NCBI RefSeq assembly: GCF_025717555.1
Contig: NZ_JAJIRP010000001.1
Span: 310,001-374,000, forward strand
DNA length: 64,000 nt
DNA from: Paucibacter sp. B2R-40
GTDB lineage: Bacteria; Pseudomonadota; Gammaproteobacteria; Burkholderiales; Burkholderiaceae_C
Direction: 5' to 3'
Below the pieces are notes generated by a model that did no database searches, had not been told where the DNA came from, and saw nothing but the letters and a program-made list of their open reading frames with translations. A program made the translations under genes and the position numbers. Numbering within the stretch: position 1 is the stretch's first letter; each line of letters begins with the position of its first letter. Below, piece after piece: positions 34,747 through 43,268 of the stretch.

Positions 34747-35271
34747 TCAAGGTCGGTCACGTTTGGGCGGGTTTGGCGTGGGGCCGGCACCGCGCCAGCG
34801 CAGCAAGTATTCCAGCTCATTTTCGCCGTAGTCCAAAAAGCCCAGCCGTCGGTACAGCGCCTGCGCCGGGTTGCGCTTCAAGACGCCCAATTCAAGCCCG
34901 GCGCCGGCCGCTGCCGCTTCGCCCTGCAAAGCTCGCAGCAGCGCCGCGCCCAAACCCTGGCCTTGCAGCTCAGGCGCGATCTGTAGTTGATGGATCAGCC
35001 ATGAGTCTTCGCTGCGGCTCATCTTCAGCAGCCCGGCGGCTTCGCCCCGGTGCAGCAAGATCTCGGCGATCTCGAACTTGAACATCACACGCGCCAGGTC
35101 GTTTTCTGCGTCTATCGGTATACCGGCCTCGGCCAGATAGGCATGAAAAGTCTGCTGCCGTAATCGCAGCAAGAAGGGCAGGTCGGCCAAAGTGGCCGGC
35201 CGGCTTGATAGGGTAAGGGCCAAGCTGGATCTGGGTGATACGTCTTGTCCGGTGCGGCTAGGTTTGTGCAT
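34747..35271 (-). CDS. GNAT-family N-acetyltransferase
   Basis: A 174-residue acetyl-CoA-dependent transferase. Motif A is LIHQLQIAPELQGQGLGAAL, with the Q-x-x-G-x-G/A pyrophosphate loop. Motif B follows with ELGVLKRNPAQALYRRLGF. The substrate cannot be inferred. It precedes the possible oxygenase in the same direction and diverges from the MBL hydrolase gene. Confidence 0.85.
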   Translation of the reverse strand: MHKPSRTGQDVSPRSSLALTLSSRPATLADLPFLLRLRQQTFHAYLAEAGIPIDAENDLARVMFKFEIAEILLHRGEAAGLLKMSRSEDSWLIHQLQIAPELQGQGLGAALLRALQGEAAAAGAGLELGVLKRNPAQALYRRLGFLDYGENELEYLLRWRGAGPTPNPPKRDRP

Positions 35272-35385
35272 GGCGTCTACAGTTAGGCGGGCGTGTTCTC
35301 AAGCGGGATTGTCAGCCCTCGCCAGCAAAAAGTCGGTGTGCTTGCTATGCTGCAGAGCCGATTTTGTGCAGCCTAAGGAAGACCC

Positions 35386-36360
35386 ATGAACCGAATTGCC
35401 GCCTTCAGTTTTGCCCTCAGCACCTTTTGCGTCGCACTGAGCTCGGCGCTGCCGCTGGCCGCACAAGGCGCCGCCCCGCAAGTCAAAACCCAGGCACCCG
35501 GCTATTACCGAATGCTGCTCGGCGACTTCGAGATCACCGCCCTCAGCGACGGCACCGTCGCGCTGCCGATGGACAAGCTGCTGACGCAGGCCGCGCCGGG
35601 CGAGGTCAAGGCGGCGCTGGAGCGAGCCTATTTGAAGCTGCCGCTGGAGACGTCGGTCAATGCATATTTGGTCAACACGGGGGCGAAGCTAGTCTTGATC
35701 GATACCGGCGCGGCCGGCTTGTTCGGCCCGACCTTGGGTCGTTTGATGGGCAATCTGAAGGCCGCCGGCTACAGCCCGGAGCAGATCGATGAGGTCTACA
35801 TCACCCATCTGCACGGCGACCATATGGGCGGCCTGGTGTCGCCCGAGGGCAAGCTGGCATTTCCCAACGCCGTGCTTCGCATGGACAAGGCCGAGGCCGA
35901 GCATTGGCTGAACAGTGAAAAGATGGCCAAAGCGGCCGCCGAGGATCAGTCCGGCTTCAAGAGCGCGATGGCCACCCTCAAGCCCTATCAAGACGCGGGC
36001 AAGCTGCTGACCTTCAGTGGCGCGACCCAGTTGGTGCCTGGTATCAGCAGCATCGCCACACCCGGTCACACGCCCGGCCACAGCGTCTATGCGGTCGAAA
36101 GCCAAGGCCAGAAGCTGCTCATTCTGGGTGATTTGATGCATGTGGCGGCGGTACAGTTCCCCAACCCGGCGGTGACGATTGCTTTCGACAGCGACGCCAA
36201 GGCCGCCGCGCCGCAGCGCCAGAAGATCTTTGCCGAGGCCGCCGAGAAGGGCCATGTCTTGGCCATCGCACATGTCTCCTTCCCGGGCCTGGGCCAGTTG
36301 CGGCCCAATGCCAAGAAGGGCTATGACTGGTTGCCGCTGAATTACAGCAGCAAGCCCTAA
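35386..36360 (+). CDS. exported MBL-fold metallo-hydrolase
   Basis: A 324-residue protein with a signal peptide (LSSALPLAAQGAAP). The metallo-beta-lactamase fold has THLHGDHMGGL, the H-x-H-x-D-H zinc motif, and further ligands in IATPGHTPGHSVYAV and ILGDLMHVAAV. The family includes lactonases, such as AHL lactonases, and other esterases. The class with a signal peptide is often annotated as MBL hydrolase of unknown substrate, and beta-lactam or AHL activity is not shown. The start follows AAGGAAGACC. Confidence 0.88.
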   Translation: MNRIAAFSFALSTFCVALSSALPLAAQGAAPQVKTQAPGYYRMLLGDFEITALSDGTVALPMDKLLTQAAPGEVKAALERAYLKLPLETSVNAYLVNTGAKLVLIDTGAAGLFGPTLGRLMGNLKAAGYSPEQIDEVYITHLHGDHMGGLVSPEGKLAFPNAVLRMDKAEAEHWLNSEKMAKAAAEDQSGFKSAMATLKPYQDAGKLLTFSGATQLVPGISSIATPGHTPGHSVYAVESQGQKLLILGDLMHVAAVQFPNPAVTIAFDSDAKAAAPQRQKIFAEAAEKGHVLAIAHVSFPGLGQLRPNAKKGYDWLPLNYSSKP

Positions 36361-36578
36361 GCTTCGCTGATCTTGACCCGGCTTTCGTAACCCGCCTCGG
36401 CCAGCGCGGCGGCGATGTCCTCGGCTGAGATCATGGCTGTGTGGTTGACCCAGGCCTGGCGTTTGCCCAAGTCCACATCGGCTTGGTTCACGCAGGGCAG
36501 GTCCTGCAGCTCGAACATGACGGCGTCGGCGTCGTCTTGGCTTTGCAGGGCGGGGATTTCAAAGATGGTTTCTGGCAT
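36357..36578 (-). CDS. small HMA-like domain protein without CxxC
   Basis: A 73-residue protein whose pattern ETIFEIPALQSQDDADAVMF then LQDLPCVNQADVDLGKRQAW and ISAEDIAAALAEAGYES fits the beta-alpha-beta-beta-alpha-beta outline of heavy-metal-associated domains. The metal-binding loop, normally GMTCxxC, here reads ALQSQDD, so copper-type binding by two Cys is impossible. Its stop overlaps that of the convergent MBL gene. The start is the ATG at 36578. Confidence 0.6.
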   Translation of the reverse strand: MPETIFEIPALQSQDDADAVMFELQDLPCVNQADVDLGKRQAWVNHTAMISAEDIAAALAEAGYESRVKISEA

Positions 36579-36764
36579 GGGCTGAGCTCGGTGAGGGGCT
36601 GATCGTAGCTGGCATAGGGCGCTCTTGCGTTCCTGGCCGTCTCGGCCTGATCCGCTTGCGCGACGGCCTATGCCTTGCTTTTGGCAGTTGGTCGAATGGC
36701 GCCGCGCCGCGCCCGCAGTCGCGTCTACATTGGCAGCCATCACTTTTTTATAAGCGATCCTGTC

Positions 36765-37340
36765 ATGAAGCCACGTCCAATCAACCGCCTCTTTTCTGTC
36801 CCCCGCAGCTTGGCCACATTGGGCCTCGGTCTGGCACTGCTGTCGCCCGCCTGGGCTTATGCAGCGGACGCAGCAGCCGACACCGGCAAGAGCTTTGTTG
36901 CTGGCATCAATGTCAAGGAACAAGCCCGGCTGCAAGACATAGGTCTGCCGGCCTACCCCGGCGCTGTTGCGCAACAGGATGACAAAGACGACAAACCCGG
37001 CGTCACCGTTGGCCTGTCCTTAGGCCCTTTTGGTTTCAAACTGCTGGTCTCCAAGTTCTCGAGCGGCGACAGCATTGACAGCATCTCGGCCTTCTACCGC
37101 GAGGCACTCAGCAAGCACGGCCCCGTACTGGATTGCAGTTACGGCAGCCCGGCGGCGCTGGCCGCCAAGGCCGAACGAAAAAAGGGTGCCGAGCAAGGCT
37201 GCGCTGAGGTCAGCGGCGACCCCGGCGAGCGGGTCTACAAAACCGGCGCGGGCAAGAGCTTTCTCTTGGTGAGCCTCAAGCAAGCCAGCGCCAAAGAGGT
37301 GCACTTCCAGATGGTGCGCATGGAGCTGCGCGGGTTCTAG
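36765..37340 (+). CDS. exported protein of unknown function
   Basis: A 191-residue protein with a signal peptide ending at about WAYAADA. The mature domain starts GKSFVAGINVKEQARLQDIG and LPAYPGAVAQ, and the C-terminal part contains SISAFYREALSKHGPVLDC and HFQMVRMEL. The 'lpaYPGA' segment followed by a strand-helix pattern is seen in several exported domains of unknown role. Two Cys residues (in DCSYG and GCAEV) could pair. The start is the ATG at 36765. Confidence 0.65.
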   Translation: MKPRPINRLFSVPRSLATLGLGLALLSPAWAYAADAAADTGKSFVAGINVKEQARLQDIGLPAYPGAVAQQDDKDDKPGVTVGLSLGPFGFKLLVSKFSSGDSIDSISAFYREALSKHGPVLDCSYGSPAALAAKAERKKGAEQGCAEVSGDPGERVYKTGAGKSFLLVSLKQASAKEVHFQMVRMELRGF

Positions 37341-37344
37341 ACCT

Positions 37345-37530
37345 CTAGACTTCGGCCGGCCCCACCTCGAAGCCCATCAAGACCGAGGCCAGCTCCAGGG
37401 AGCGCCACAGATGAGCCGGCATCTCGAGGATCTTCTCGGGCGTCTTGGCGCGTGTAGTCCAGCTCAGGATTTCAAAGTGCTGATCCGGCGTCAAGAACTT
37501 CTGCGCCAGCATTTCGTTCAAGGTCTGCAT
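37345..37530 (-). CDS. small protein of unknown function
   Basis: A 61-residue acidic, helical protein starting MQTLNEMLAQKFLTPDQHFE and ending GFEVGPAEV. No domain recognised. The ATG at 37530 was preferred, with GGAGCCCTTC 4 nt upstream on its strand. It converges with the exported-protein gene at 36765 and lies downstream of the response regulator gene on the same strand. Confidence 0.6.
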   Translation of the reverse strand: MQTLNEMLAQKFLTPDQHFEILSWTTRAKTPEKILEMPAHLWRSLELASVLMGFEVGPAEV

Positions 37531-37655
37531 GATGAAGGGCTCCTGCTTGGGCAGCGGTGGACGCGAACGGTCCTCCGTTGGCGTCCAATATCGCAGAAAG
37601 CCGCCGTCTGTGCTCGACACTTTGCCAAAGGCCTGGGCAAGGCACGATCACGGCC

Positions 37656-38330
37656 TCACAAGGCTTGCCGGCGATCGATCACATAACCGACGTTTCTGAC
37701 GGTTCTCACGTAGCCTTCGCCGAGCTTCTTGCGCAGCTTTGAGATCTGCACATCCAGCACATTGCTGGCGCGGCCGACCACGCTGGAGCCGATTTGTTCC
37801 TCCAGCACACGGCGCGTCTGCACCCGGTCGGCGCGGGTGGCCAGCGCGCTGAGCAGCAGGTATTCGCTGCGCGACAGCTCCAGCGGCCGACCGTCGATGC
37901 TGGCGCGCTGAGCGCCAAGATGCAGGCTCAGGCCGCGCAGGTCCAATCGTTCAGGGTCGACGCCGCAGCTGCGGCAAGTCAGCGCCCGAATGCGCGCGCG
38001 CAGTTCGGCGGGCGCGAATGGCTTGAGCAAAAAGTCGTGCGCTGCGCCAGCGTCGGCGCCAAAGTGGCGACCGTCATCCAAGCGGTCCAGGGTTGTCACG
38101 CACAAGGCGGGCGTCTTCGGCCAGTCGCGGCGCAGATGCTGCAGCAACTGCTGACCGGCGTCGTCCGCCACACCCATGTCCAACAAGACGAGATCGATGC
38201 CATCGCCTTCGAGTTGGCTCAGCGCGCCAGTGAGTTGTCGCACCCAGGTCACACGGTAGCCGTAGTCCGCCAGTTCGCAGCGTATCTGGTGCGCAAGTTC
38301 AAGTTGATCTTCAAACAGCAAGACGTTCAT
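37656..38330 (-). CDS. OmpR/PhoB-family response regulator
   Basis: A 224-residue regulator. The receiver domain has FEDQ at the start, a phospho-acceptor Asp in LVLLDMGVAD, Thr in LCVTTLDR and Lys in FLLKPFAP. The winged-helix output domain (about 130-224) carries LSRSEYLLLSALATRADRVQ, NVLDVQISKLRKKL and VRTVRNVGYV. No sensor kinase is adjacent, so it is an orphan in this window. It is divergent from the TonB receptor gene, and an array of phased direct repeats lies in between. Confidence 0.88.
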   Translation of the reverse strand: MNVLLFEDQLELAHQIRCELADYGYRVTWVRQLTGALSQLEGDGIDLVLLDMGVADDAGQQLLQHLRRDWPKTPALCVTTLDRLDDGRHFGADAGAAHDFLLKPFAPAELRARIRALTCRSCGVDPERLDLRGLSLHLGAQRASIDGRPLELSRSEYLLLSALATRADRVQTRRVLEEQIGSSVVGRASNVLDVQISKLRKKLGEGYVRTVRNVGYVIDRRQAL

Positions 38331-38736
38331 GCCCCTATTGAATACCGAGCGAGAGGCGTAAATCGAAAGTCATGAGCCTTCAGCTGCGCCGGCTTTTTTG
38401 AACCGCCAAAGTTGCTTGTTAGGCCCGTGACTTCAGGCATGGCCAAGGCAGGCCGTTCGGGCCGGGCGATGTTGGCTGCAGGCGACGCCAGCCGCCAGTG
38501 ACCACCCCATACGGGGTCGAATTTAGCTGCCGTTTAACTGTTCATAGGCTGCCGTTTAGCTTGCCATGGAAGAGTGGCTTGACTGCAAAACCAGAGCCAA
38601 GCTGCGAATCAAGCCTTCGTTGCACGGCCACAACGCAGTGATCGGCGGGCCAGACCCGGTCGTCGATCAAAAACCTGCCCAAGGCCAAAACATGTGCCAC
38701 GGGCAAACCCAAGCAAAGTCTTTTGAGGAGATGTTC
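38331..38736. other. 406-bp divergent intergenic region
   Basis: Lies between the response regulator (leftward) and the TonB receptor (rightward). It contains 11-bp-phased direct repeats (38515-38558). An open frame that continues upstream of the receptor start has no coding character. No gene seen. Confidence 0.55.
38515..38558 (+). promoter_or_regulatory. 11-bp-phased direct repeat array, candidate OmpR/PhoB-type operator
   Basis: GCTGCCGTTTA occurs at 38526-38536 and again, identically, at 38548-38558, exactly 22 bp apart. The 11-mer in between (ACTGTTCATAG) keeps CTG in phase, and the 11-mer before (GGTCGAATTTA) keeps the TTTA end. OmpR/PhoB-type winged-helix proteins bind tandem repeats with an 11-bp period; the CTG-N4 units spaced by 4 resemble a Pho box. 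Which regulator binds is inference. Confidence 0.55.
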
Positions 38737-41358
38737 GTGAAGAAAACCCATATCAGTCTGGCCGTGGCCTTGCTGGCCGCGTTCAGCGTGCAAGCTCAGG
38801 CGCAGCAACAACAATTGGACCGCGTCGAAGTGACCGGCTCCGCGATCAAACGCATTGATGGTGAGACCGCCAATCCGGTCACCGTCATCAAGATGAGCGA
38901 TTTGAAGAACGAAGGCGTCACGTCGGTGGAGCAAATGCTGAGCCGGATTTCAGCCAGCCAGACCACCCAAAGCGGCAGCCAGGCCGTCGGCTCGGCCACC
39001 GGTGGTGCGACCTTCGCCAATTTGCGTGGTCTGGGCCAAGACAAGACGCTGGTGCTCTTGAACGGTCGGCGTATCGCCAACAACGCGCTCGACGCGACCG
39101 CACCCGATCTGAACATGATCCCGTTCGCGGCGATCGAACGGGTTGAAGTGTTGCGTGACGGCGCCTCGGCGCTGTACGGCACCGACGCGATCGGCGGCGT
39201 CATCAACTTCATCACCAAGAAGAGCTTCACCGGCGGCACCATCACGCTGGGTCTGGACTCGCCGCAAAAGGAAGGCGCCAAGTCCAAGAACTTCAACCTC
39301 GGCGGCGGCTATGGTGATCTGGCCAAGGACAAGTTCAATATCTTCGCCGTGTTTGACTACAGCCAGCAAGATCCGCTCAACGCCAGCCAGCGCCCCTTTG
39401 TCAACCGCGGCACGCCGAAGACTTCGGCGACGCCGTTCCCGGCCAATTACTACCAGAACGACGATAGCGCCAATCCGGCTGCGCCAGGCTGCGCCTCGCC
39501 GATGTTGGTCTCCGACGGTGCCGTCGGGTGCAAATACCTGTTCTCGCGCGTGGTCGACCTGGTGCCCGAAACCAAGCGCCTGTCGGGCTTGGCCAAGGCC
39601 AGCGTGCAGCTGAGCGACGACCATCTGCTGAGCTTCGAATACTTCCGCGCCGAGAACACCAACAAGACCGTGGTCGCCGGCGTGCCTTACGGCGCCCTGA
39701 GCATGGACCCCGGCACCAAGTACTACCCCGGCAATGGCATCACGCCGGCCGCGCCGGCTTCGGCCAAGATCGACGCCAAGCTGCCGATCACCGTCAAGAT
39801 GCGGGATGAAATCAGCGGCGGCCGCGCTGACGAAAGTGTCAACACACAGCAGCGCTTTGTCGCGAATCTGGAAGGCACCCTGGCCGGCTGGGATTACCAA
39901 ACCGGCTTGGCCTATAACGAAAACGAGATCACCAACAAATTGATCGGGGGCTACACCGACGGCGCGCAAATTTCGGCCGGCGTCAAGACCGGCGTGATCA
40001 ACCCGTTCGGGCCGCAAGACGCTGCTGGTAAAGCCGTGTTTGAAAAGGCAGCGGTCCGCGGAACGCTCTATACCGGCCTGGGCAAGGTCACATCGTTGGA
40101 CTTGAAGGCGAGCCGCGAACTCGGCAATTGGCTGGGTGCTGGCAACGCCGGCCTGGCCTTGGGCACCGAGTACCGCAAGGAAGATTTCACCAACAAGGCC
40201 AATACCGAGTTTGCCGAGAAAGTCGTGGCCAGTACCGGCTATGACCCGGCGATCAACAACCATGGCACCCGCAATGTCAGCGCCGTCTATGGTGAAGTTT
40301 CCTTGCCCGTGCTGGCGGGTCTGGAGTTGGGCGGTGCCTTGCGTTATGACCGTTATAGCGATTCGGGCAGCACCACCAATCCGAAGTTCACGTTCCGCTA
40401 TCAGCCCAACAAGCAGATGCTGATGCGCGGTTCTTACTCGACCGGCTTCCGGGCGCCTTCTTTGTATGAGCTGAATGCGCCGCAGACCTTCACCAACACG
40501 GGCAACAACCACGACGATCCTGTGCGTTGCCCGGGCGGCAAGCCTATCCCCGGCGCGCCAAAGGCGGCCAACTGCGACCAGCAGTTCCAGTCTCTCGCCG
40601 GCGGCAACCCCAATCTCAAGCCTGAAACCTCGGTCAACAAGACTCTGGGCTTTGTGTTCGAGCCCATGGTGGACGCCAGCGTGGGCCTGGACTTCTGGTG
40701 GATCAGCTACGAGCACAAGATCGACGTGCTGCCAGAGAACACCGTGTTCGCCGACCCGGTCAAGTATGCAAGCCTGTTCCACCGTGCCGCCGACGGCAGT
40801 TTGGCCACCGACGGCTCGCTTTGCCCCGGTGTGAAATGCGGTTATGTCGAGCTGCTGACCAAGAATCTGGGCGGTGTCAGAACCAACGGTGTTGACCTGA
40901 CGGCCAATTACCGTCTGCGCACAGCTTCGCTGGGCAACTTCAGCGTTGGCCTGAACGGCACTTATGTCAGCAAGTACGAGTATCAGAACGAAGAGAACGG
41001 TGCCTGGATTCAACGCGCCGGCACCTACAGCGGCAACAACGGCCCGATCTTCCGCTGGTCACAGTCCCTGAGCCTGGGCTGGAAGCTGGGTGACTTTGGC
41101 CTCGGCCTGGTGAATCGCTACAAGACCGGCTACACGGACGAAGATCCAAAGCACAAGGTCGACAGCTACTCGATCTGGGATATGTACGGTACTTGGGCGC
41201 CGATCAAGTCGGTCTCGCTGACGGCCGGCGTGCGCAACTTGCTCAACCAGGATCCGCCGTTCTCCAACCAGACGCGTACCTTCCAGACCGGCTTTGATCC
41301 ACGCTTTGCCGATCCGGTCGGCCGGGTGTACTACGCTCGCGCGGGCTATACCTTCTGA
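38737..41358 (+). CDS. TonB-dependent outer-membrane receptor
   Basis: An 873-residue receptor. The signal peptide is ISLAVALLAAFSVQAQAQ. The plug domain has VEVTGSAIKRIDGETANPV and EVLRDGASALYGTDAIGGVI, and a 22-strand-type barrel ends in YYARAGYTF with a C-terminal Phe. I prefer the GTG at 38737: GAGGAG at 38725-38730 is 6 nt upstream, whereas the ATG at 38731 would touch it. The ligand is unknown; this receptor type often takes up carbohydrates or plant compounds as well as siderophores. A strong terminator follows. Confidence 0.92.
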   Translation: MKKTHISLAVALLAAFSVQAQAQQQQLDRVEVTGSAIKRIDGETANPVTVIKMSDLKNEGVTSVEQMLSRISASQTTQSGSQAVGSATGGATFANLRGLGQDKTLVLLNGRRIANNALDATAPDLNMIPFAAIERVEVLRDGASALYGTDAIGGVINFITKKSFTGGTITLGLDSPQKEGAKSKNFNLGGGYGDLAKDKFNIFAVFDYSQQDPLNASQRPFVNRGTPKTSATPFPANYYQNDDSANPAAPGCASPMLVSDGAVGCKYLFSRVVDLVPETKRLSGLAKASVQLSDDHLLSFEYFRAENTNKTVVAGVPYGALSMDPGTKYYPGNGITPAAPASAKIDAKLPITVKMRDEISGGRADESVNTQQRFVANLEGTLAGWDYQTGLAYNENEITNKLIGGYTDGAQISAGVKTGVINPFGPQDAAGKAVFEKAAVRGTLYTGLGKVTSLDLKASRELGNWLGAGNAGLALGTEYRKEDFTNKANTEFAEKVVASTGYDPAINNHGTRNVSAVYGEVSLPVLAGLELGGALRYDRYSDSGSTTNPKFTFRYQPNKQMLMRGSYSTGFRAPSLYELNAPQTFTNTGNNHDDPVRCPGGKPIPGAPKAANCDQQFQSLAGGNPNLKPETSVNKTLGFVFEPMVDASVGLDFWWISYEHKIDVLPENTVFADPVKYASLFHRAADGSLATDGSLCPGVKCGYVELLTKNLGGVRTNGVDLTANYRLRTASLGNFSVGLNGTYVSKYEYQNEENGAWIQRAGTYSGNNGPIFRWSQSLSLGWKLGDFGLGLVNRYKTGYTDEDPKHKVDSYSIWDMYGTWAPIKSVSLTAGVRNLLNQDPPFSNQTRTFQTGFDPRFADPVGRVYYARAGYTF

Positions 41359-41392
41359 TGCCAGGCGTTTAGCCGATTAGCAGTGAGTTGAG

Positions 41393-41426
41393 GGGTGCGG
41401 CCGAAGTGGGTCGCACCCATTTTTTT
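41393..41426 (+). terminator. rho-independent terminator of the TonB receptor gene
   Basis: GGGTGCGGCC (41393-41402) pairs with GGTCGCACCC (41409-41418) over 10 bp including one G-U, with a 6-nt loop, then seven T after one A (41420-41426). This is the clearest intrinsic terminator in the window. Confidence 0.85.
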
Positions 41427-41472
41427 GTCTGAAACAGATCAATTGGTCGACAGGTAAACAGGGAGAACAAGC

Positions 41473-41754
41473 ATGCAAACAAACAGCGACAAAGGCATGA
41501 ATTCGATGGCCGCTTGGGGCCTGAGCATTTTGCTGAGCCTAGGGGCCGCCGGCTGTGCTGCGCCAGCGCAGACCAGCACCGGCAAACAACCTTACGAAGC
41601 GCCGGAGACCCTCACCGGCAGCATGTTGAAGCGCGCGCCGGCGCGGCCCAATACGCCACACACGCCGGAAGAAGCGGCCGAGTTGGAGGCGCTGCGCAAG
41701 GAGATCAGCCAGCAAGGCAGTGCGCATATCGACAAAGGTGGCGCACCCCGGTAG
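41473..41754 (+). CDS. small lipoprotein of unknown function
   Basis: A 93-residue protein with a signal peptide and lipobox (LSLGAAGCAAP). The mature part is short, hydrophilic and Pro/Glu-rich, with the stretch MLKRAPARPNTPHTPEEAAE. No domain. The start is the ATG at 41473 after CAGGGAGAAC. It follows the TonB receptor terminator, so it has its own promoter. Confidence 0.68.
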   Translation: MQTNSDKGMNSMAAWGLSILLSLGAAGCAAPAQTSTGKQPYEAPETLTGSMLKRAPARPNTPHTPEEAAELEALRKEISQQGSAHIDKGGAPR

Positions 41755-41937
41755 CGCTGCAAGGTTTGGGTTCGGCGCGCGCTGGCCAGGCCGTCGACCC
41801 GAACCACGCCCTTGGTTCTGAAGTGCCTTCACGTGGAGGCTTGGCCTGCTCGGAAATTCTCACTGGCTAAGGTGAGGCCGGGAACGGTTTATGCATACCG
41901 GCCAGGGGTGACCAAGCTCTTGGACGGAGATCGAACC

Positions 41938-42360
41938 ATGACGGATCAGACGAGCACCCAGTTCTCCCACATCAAGCCCAGCGACACCGAGTGGCGCAGC
42001 GATGGGTTGCGGGACTTCTTTCTCTACAAGGACCTTGGCATTGCCGCAGCCACCCATGGCCGCGTGATCGCGCACCTTGTGAAGGCGAATATGGCACCAG
42101 TCAAGGGCACCGGCTGGCACCGGCATGAGGCGGAATTCCAGATCGTCTTCATGACCAAGGGCTGGGCGCGCTTTATGTATGGCGATCAGGAGACCCTGGT
42201 CGAGGCCGGCGACTGCGTTCACCAGCGTCCGGGCATCGTACATTACCTGTTCGACTATTCGCCCGATATGGAATATCTGGAGATCGTCTCGCCGGCGGAC
42301 TTCAAGTCCATCGACATGCCGGCGGCCGCCGAGGTGCCCTTGCCGGCGCCTTGGCCTTGA
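41938..42360 (+). CDS. cupin-domain protein
   Basis: A 140-residue single-domain cupin. Motif 1 is GTGWHRHEAEFQIVFMTKGW, with His residues for metal binding. Motif 2 is EAGDCVHQRPGIVHYLFDYS. ATG at 41938 follows TTGGACGGAG. Such proteins are enzymes or sensors with very varied substrates, so function is open. The gene stands alone between a lipoprotein gene and a convergent GST gene. Confidence 0.82.
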   Translation: MTDQTSTQFSHIKPSDTEWRSDGLRDFFLYKDLGIAAATHGRVIAHLVKANMAPVKGTGWHRHEAEFQIVFMTKGWARFMYGDQETLVEAGDCVHQRPGIVHYLFDYSPDMEYLEIVSPADFKSIDMPAAAEVPLPAPWP

Positions 42361-42381
42361 TGGCAGTGTGCAAAGGGATAC

Positions 42382-43137
42382 TCAGAAATCCATGTCCAGT
42401 TGCTCGATTTCCTCGGGCTCCAGCAGTGCGGCGGCGCGCCATGCCTGCATCTCGGGCATGGCCATGATGGTGCGGCAATAGTCGGCGCAGGCCTTGTTGA
42501 GCGGCACCTCGTAAGTCAGGAAGCGCGTCACCACCGGCGCATACATCGCGTCAGCCATGCCGCGCTGGGCGCCGAACAGAAAAGGCCCGCCATAGCGGCC
42601 CAGGCAATCGGTCCAGATCTCCTTGATGCGTTCGATGTCGGGCAGGGCGCCGGCCCAGATCTTGTGGCCGGGGTAGTGAGCCTTCAGATTCATTGGCAGC
42701 GAGGCGCGCAGATTGGCAAAGCCCGAGTTCATCTCGCCGCTGACCGAGCGGCAATGCGCGCGCGCCAATCTATCGTCCGGCATCAGCCCCGCATCGGGCT
42801 TGATCTCGTCCAGGTATTGGGCGATGGCCAGCGTGTTCCAGACCTTGGCACCGTCATGGCTGAGGCAGGGCACGAGGATCGAAGGCGCCAGCAGCAGCAA
42901 CTCGCGGCGCGCGTCGGCGTCGTCGGGCGAGACCATTTGTTCCTCGAAGTCCAGCCCGGCAAAGCGGGCCAGCAGCCAGCCCCGCAGCGACCAGGACGAG
43001 TAGTTTTTGCTGCTCAGCGTCAGTTGCGCTTTGGTGGAGGCCGGGCTCAACGGGCTTGCCTTGGGTGCAGCGGCTGCTTTGCTGGCCGACTTGCTGCTTG
43101 CTGTGCGGCGGGGCTTGGGCGGCGATGCTGCGGGCAT
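42382..43137 (-). CDS. glutathione S-transferase family protein with basic N-terminal tail
   Basis: A 251-residue GST. The first 35 residues are Ala/Lys/Ser-rich (SKSASKAAAAPKASPLSPA) and look disordered. The GST domain begins at TLSSKNYSSWSLRGWLLARF, where the Ser in NYSSWS takes the usual catalytic position, followed by ILVPCLSHDG (cis-Pro loop). The C-terminal domain is complete. The SSKNYSSWSLR start resembles the YfcF-like branch. The Ala/Lys tail is reminiscent of histone H1-like tails in this bacterial group; it may be a start-site artefact, as no internal Met lies near the GST domain. Confidence 0.82.
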   Translation of the reverse strand: MPAASPPKPRRTASSKSASKAAAAPKASPLSPASTKAQLTLSSKNYSSWSLRGWLLARFAGLDFEEQMVSPDDADARRELLLLAPSILVPCLSHDGAKVWNTLAIAQYLDEIKPDAGLMPDDRLARAHCRSVSGEMNSGFANLRASLPMNLKAHYPGHKIWAGALPDIERIKEIWTDCLGRYGGPFLFGAQRGMADAMYAPVVTRFLTYEVPLNKACADYCRTIMAMPEMQAWRAAALLEPEEIEQLDMDF

Positions 43138-43268
43138 ATCGGTCTCCGATCAATGTGGGGGCAGCTACGTGCACGCAAAGCCTGTGCCAAGGCCCTGACT
43201 AGGGCAAACACCGAGTTCTTGGCGCGTTACTTGCATGTCACCAGCATCCCTTCACTGGAGAGCGCACC

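Noticed and set aside
38950-41013. 687-codon open frame on the minus strand across the TonB receptor
   Set aside because: It is antisense to a gene with full receptor motifs, has no recognisable domain, and reflects codon bias in high-GC DNA.
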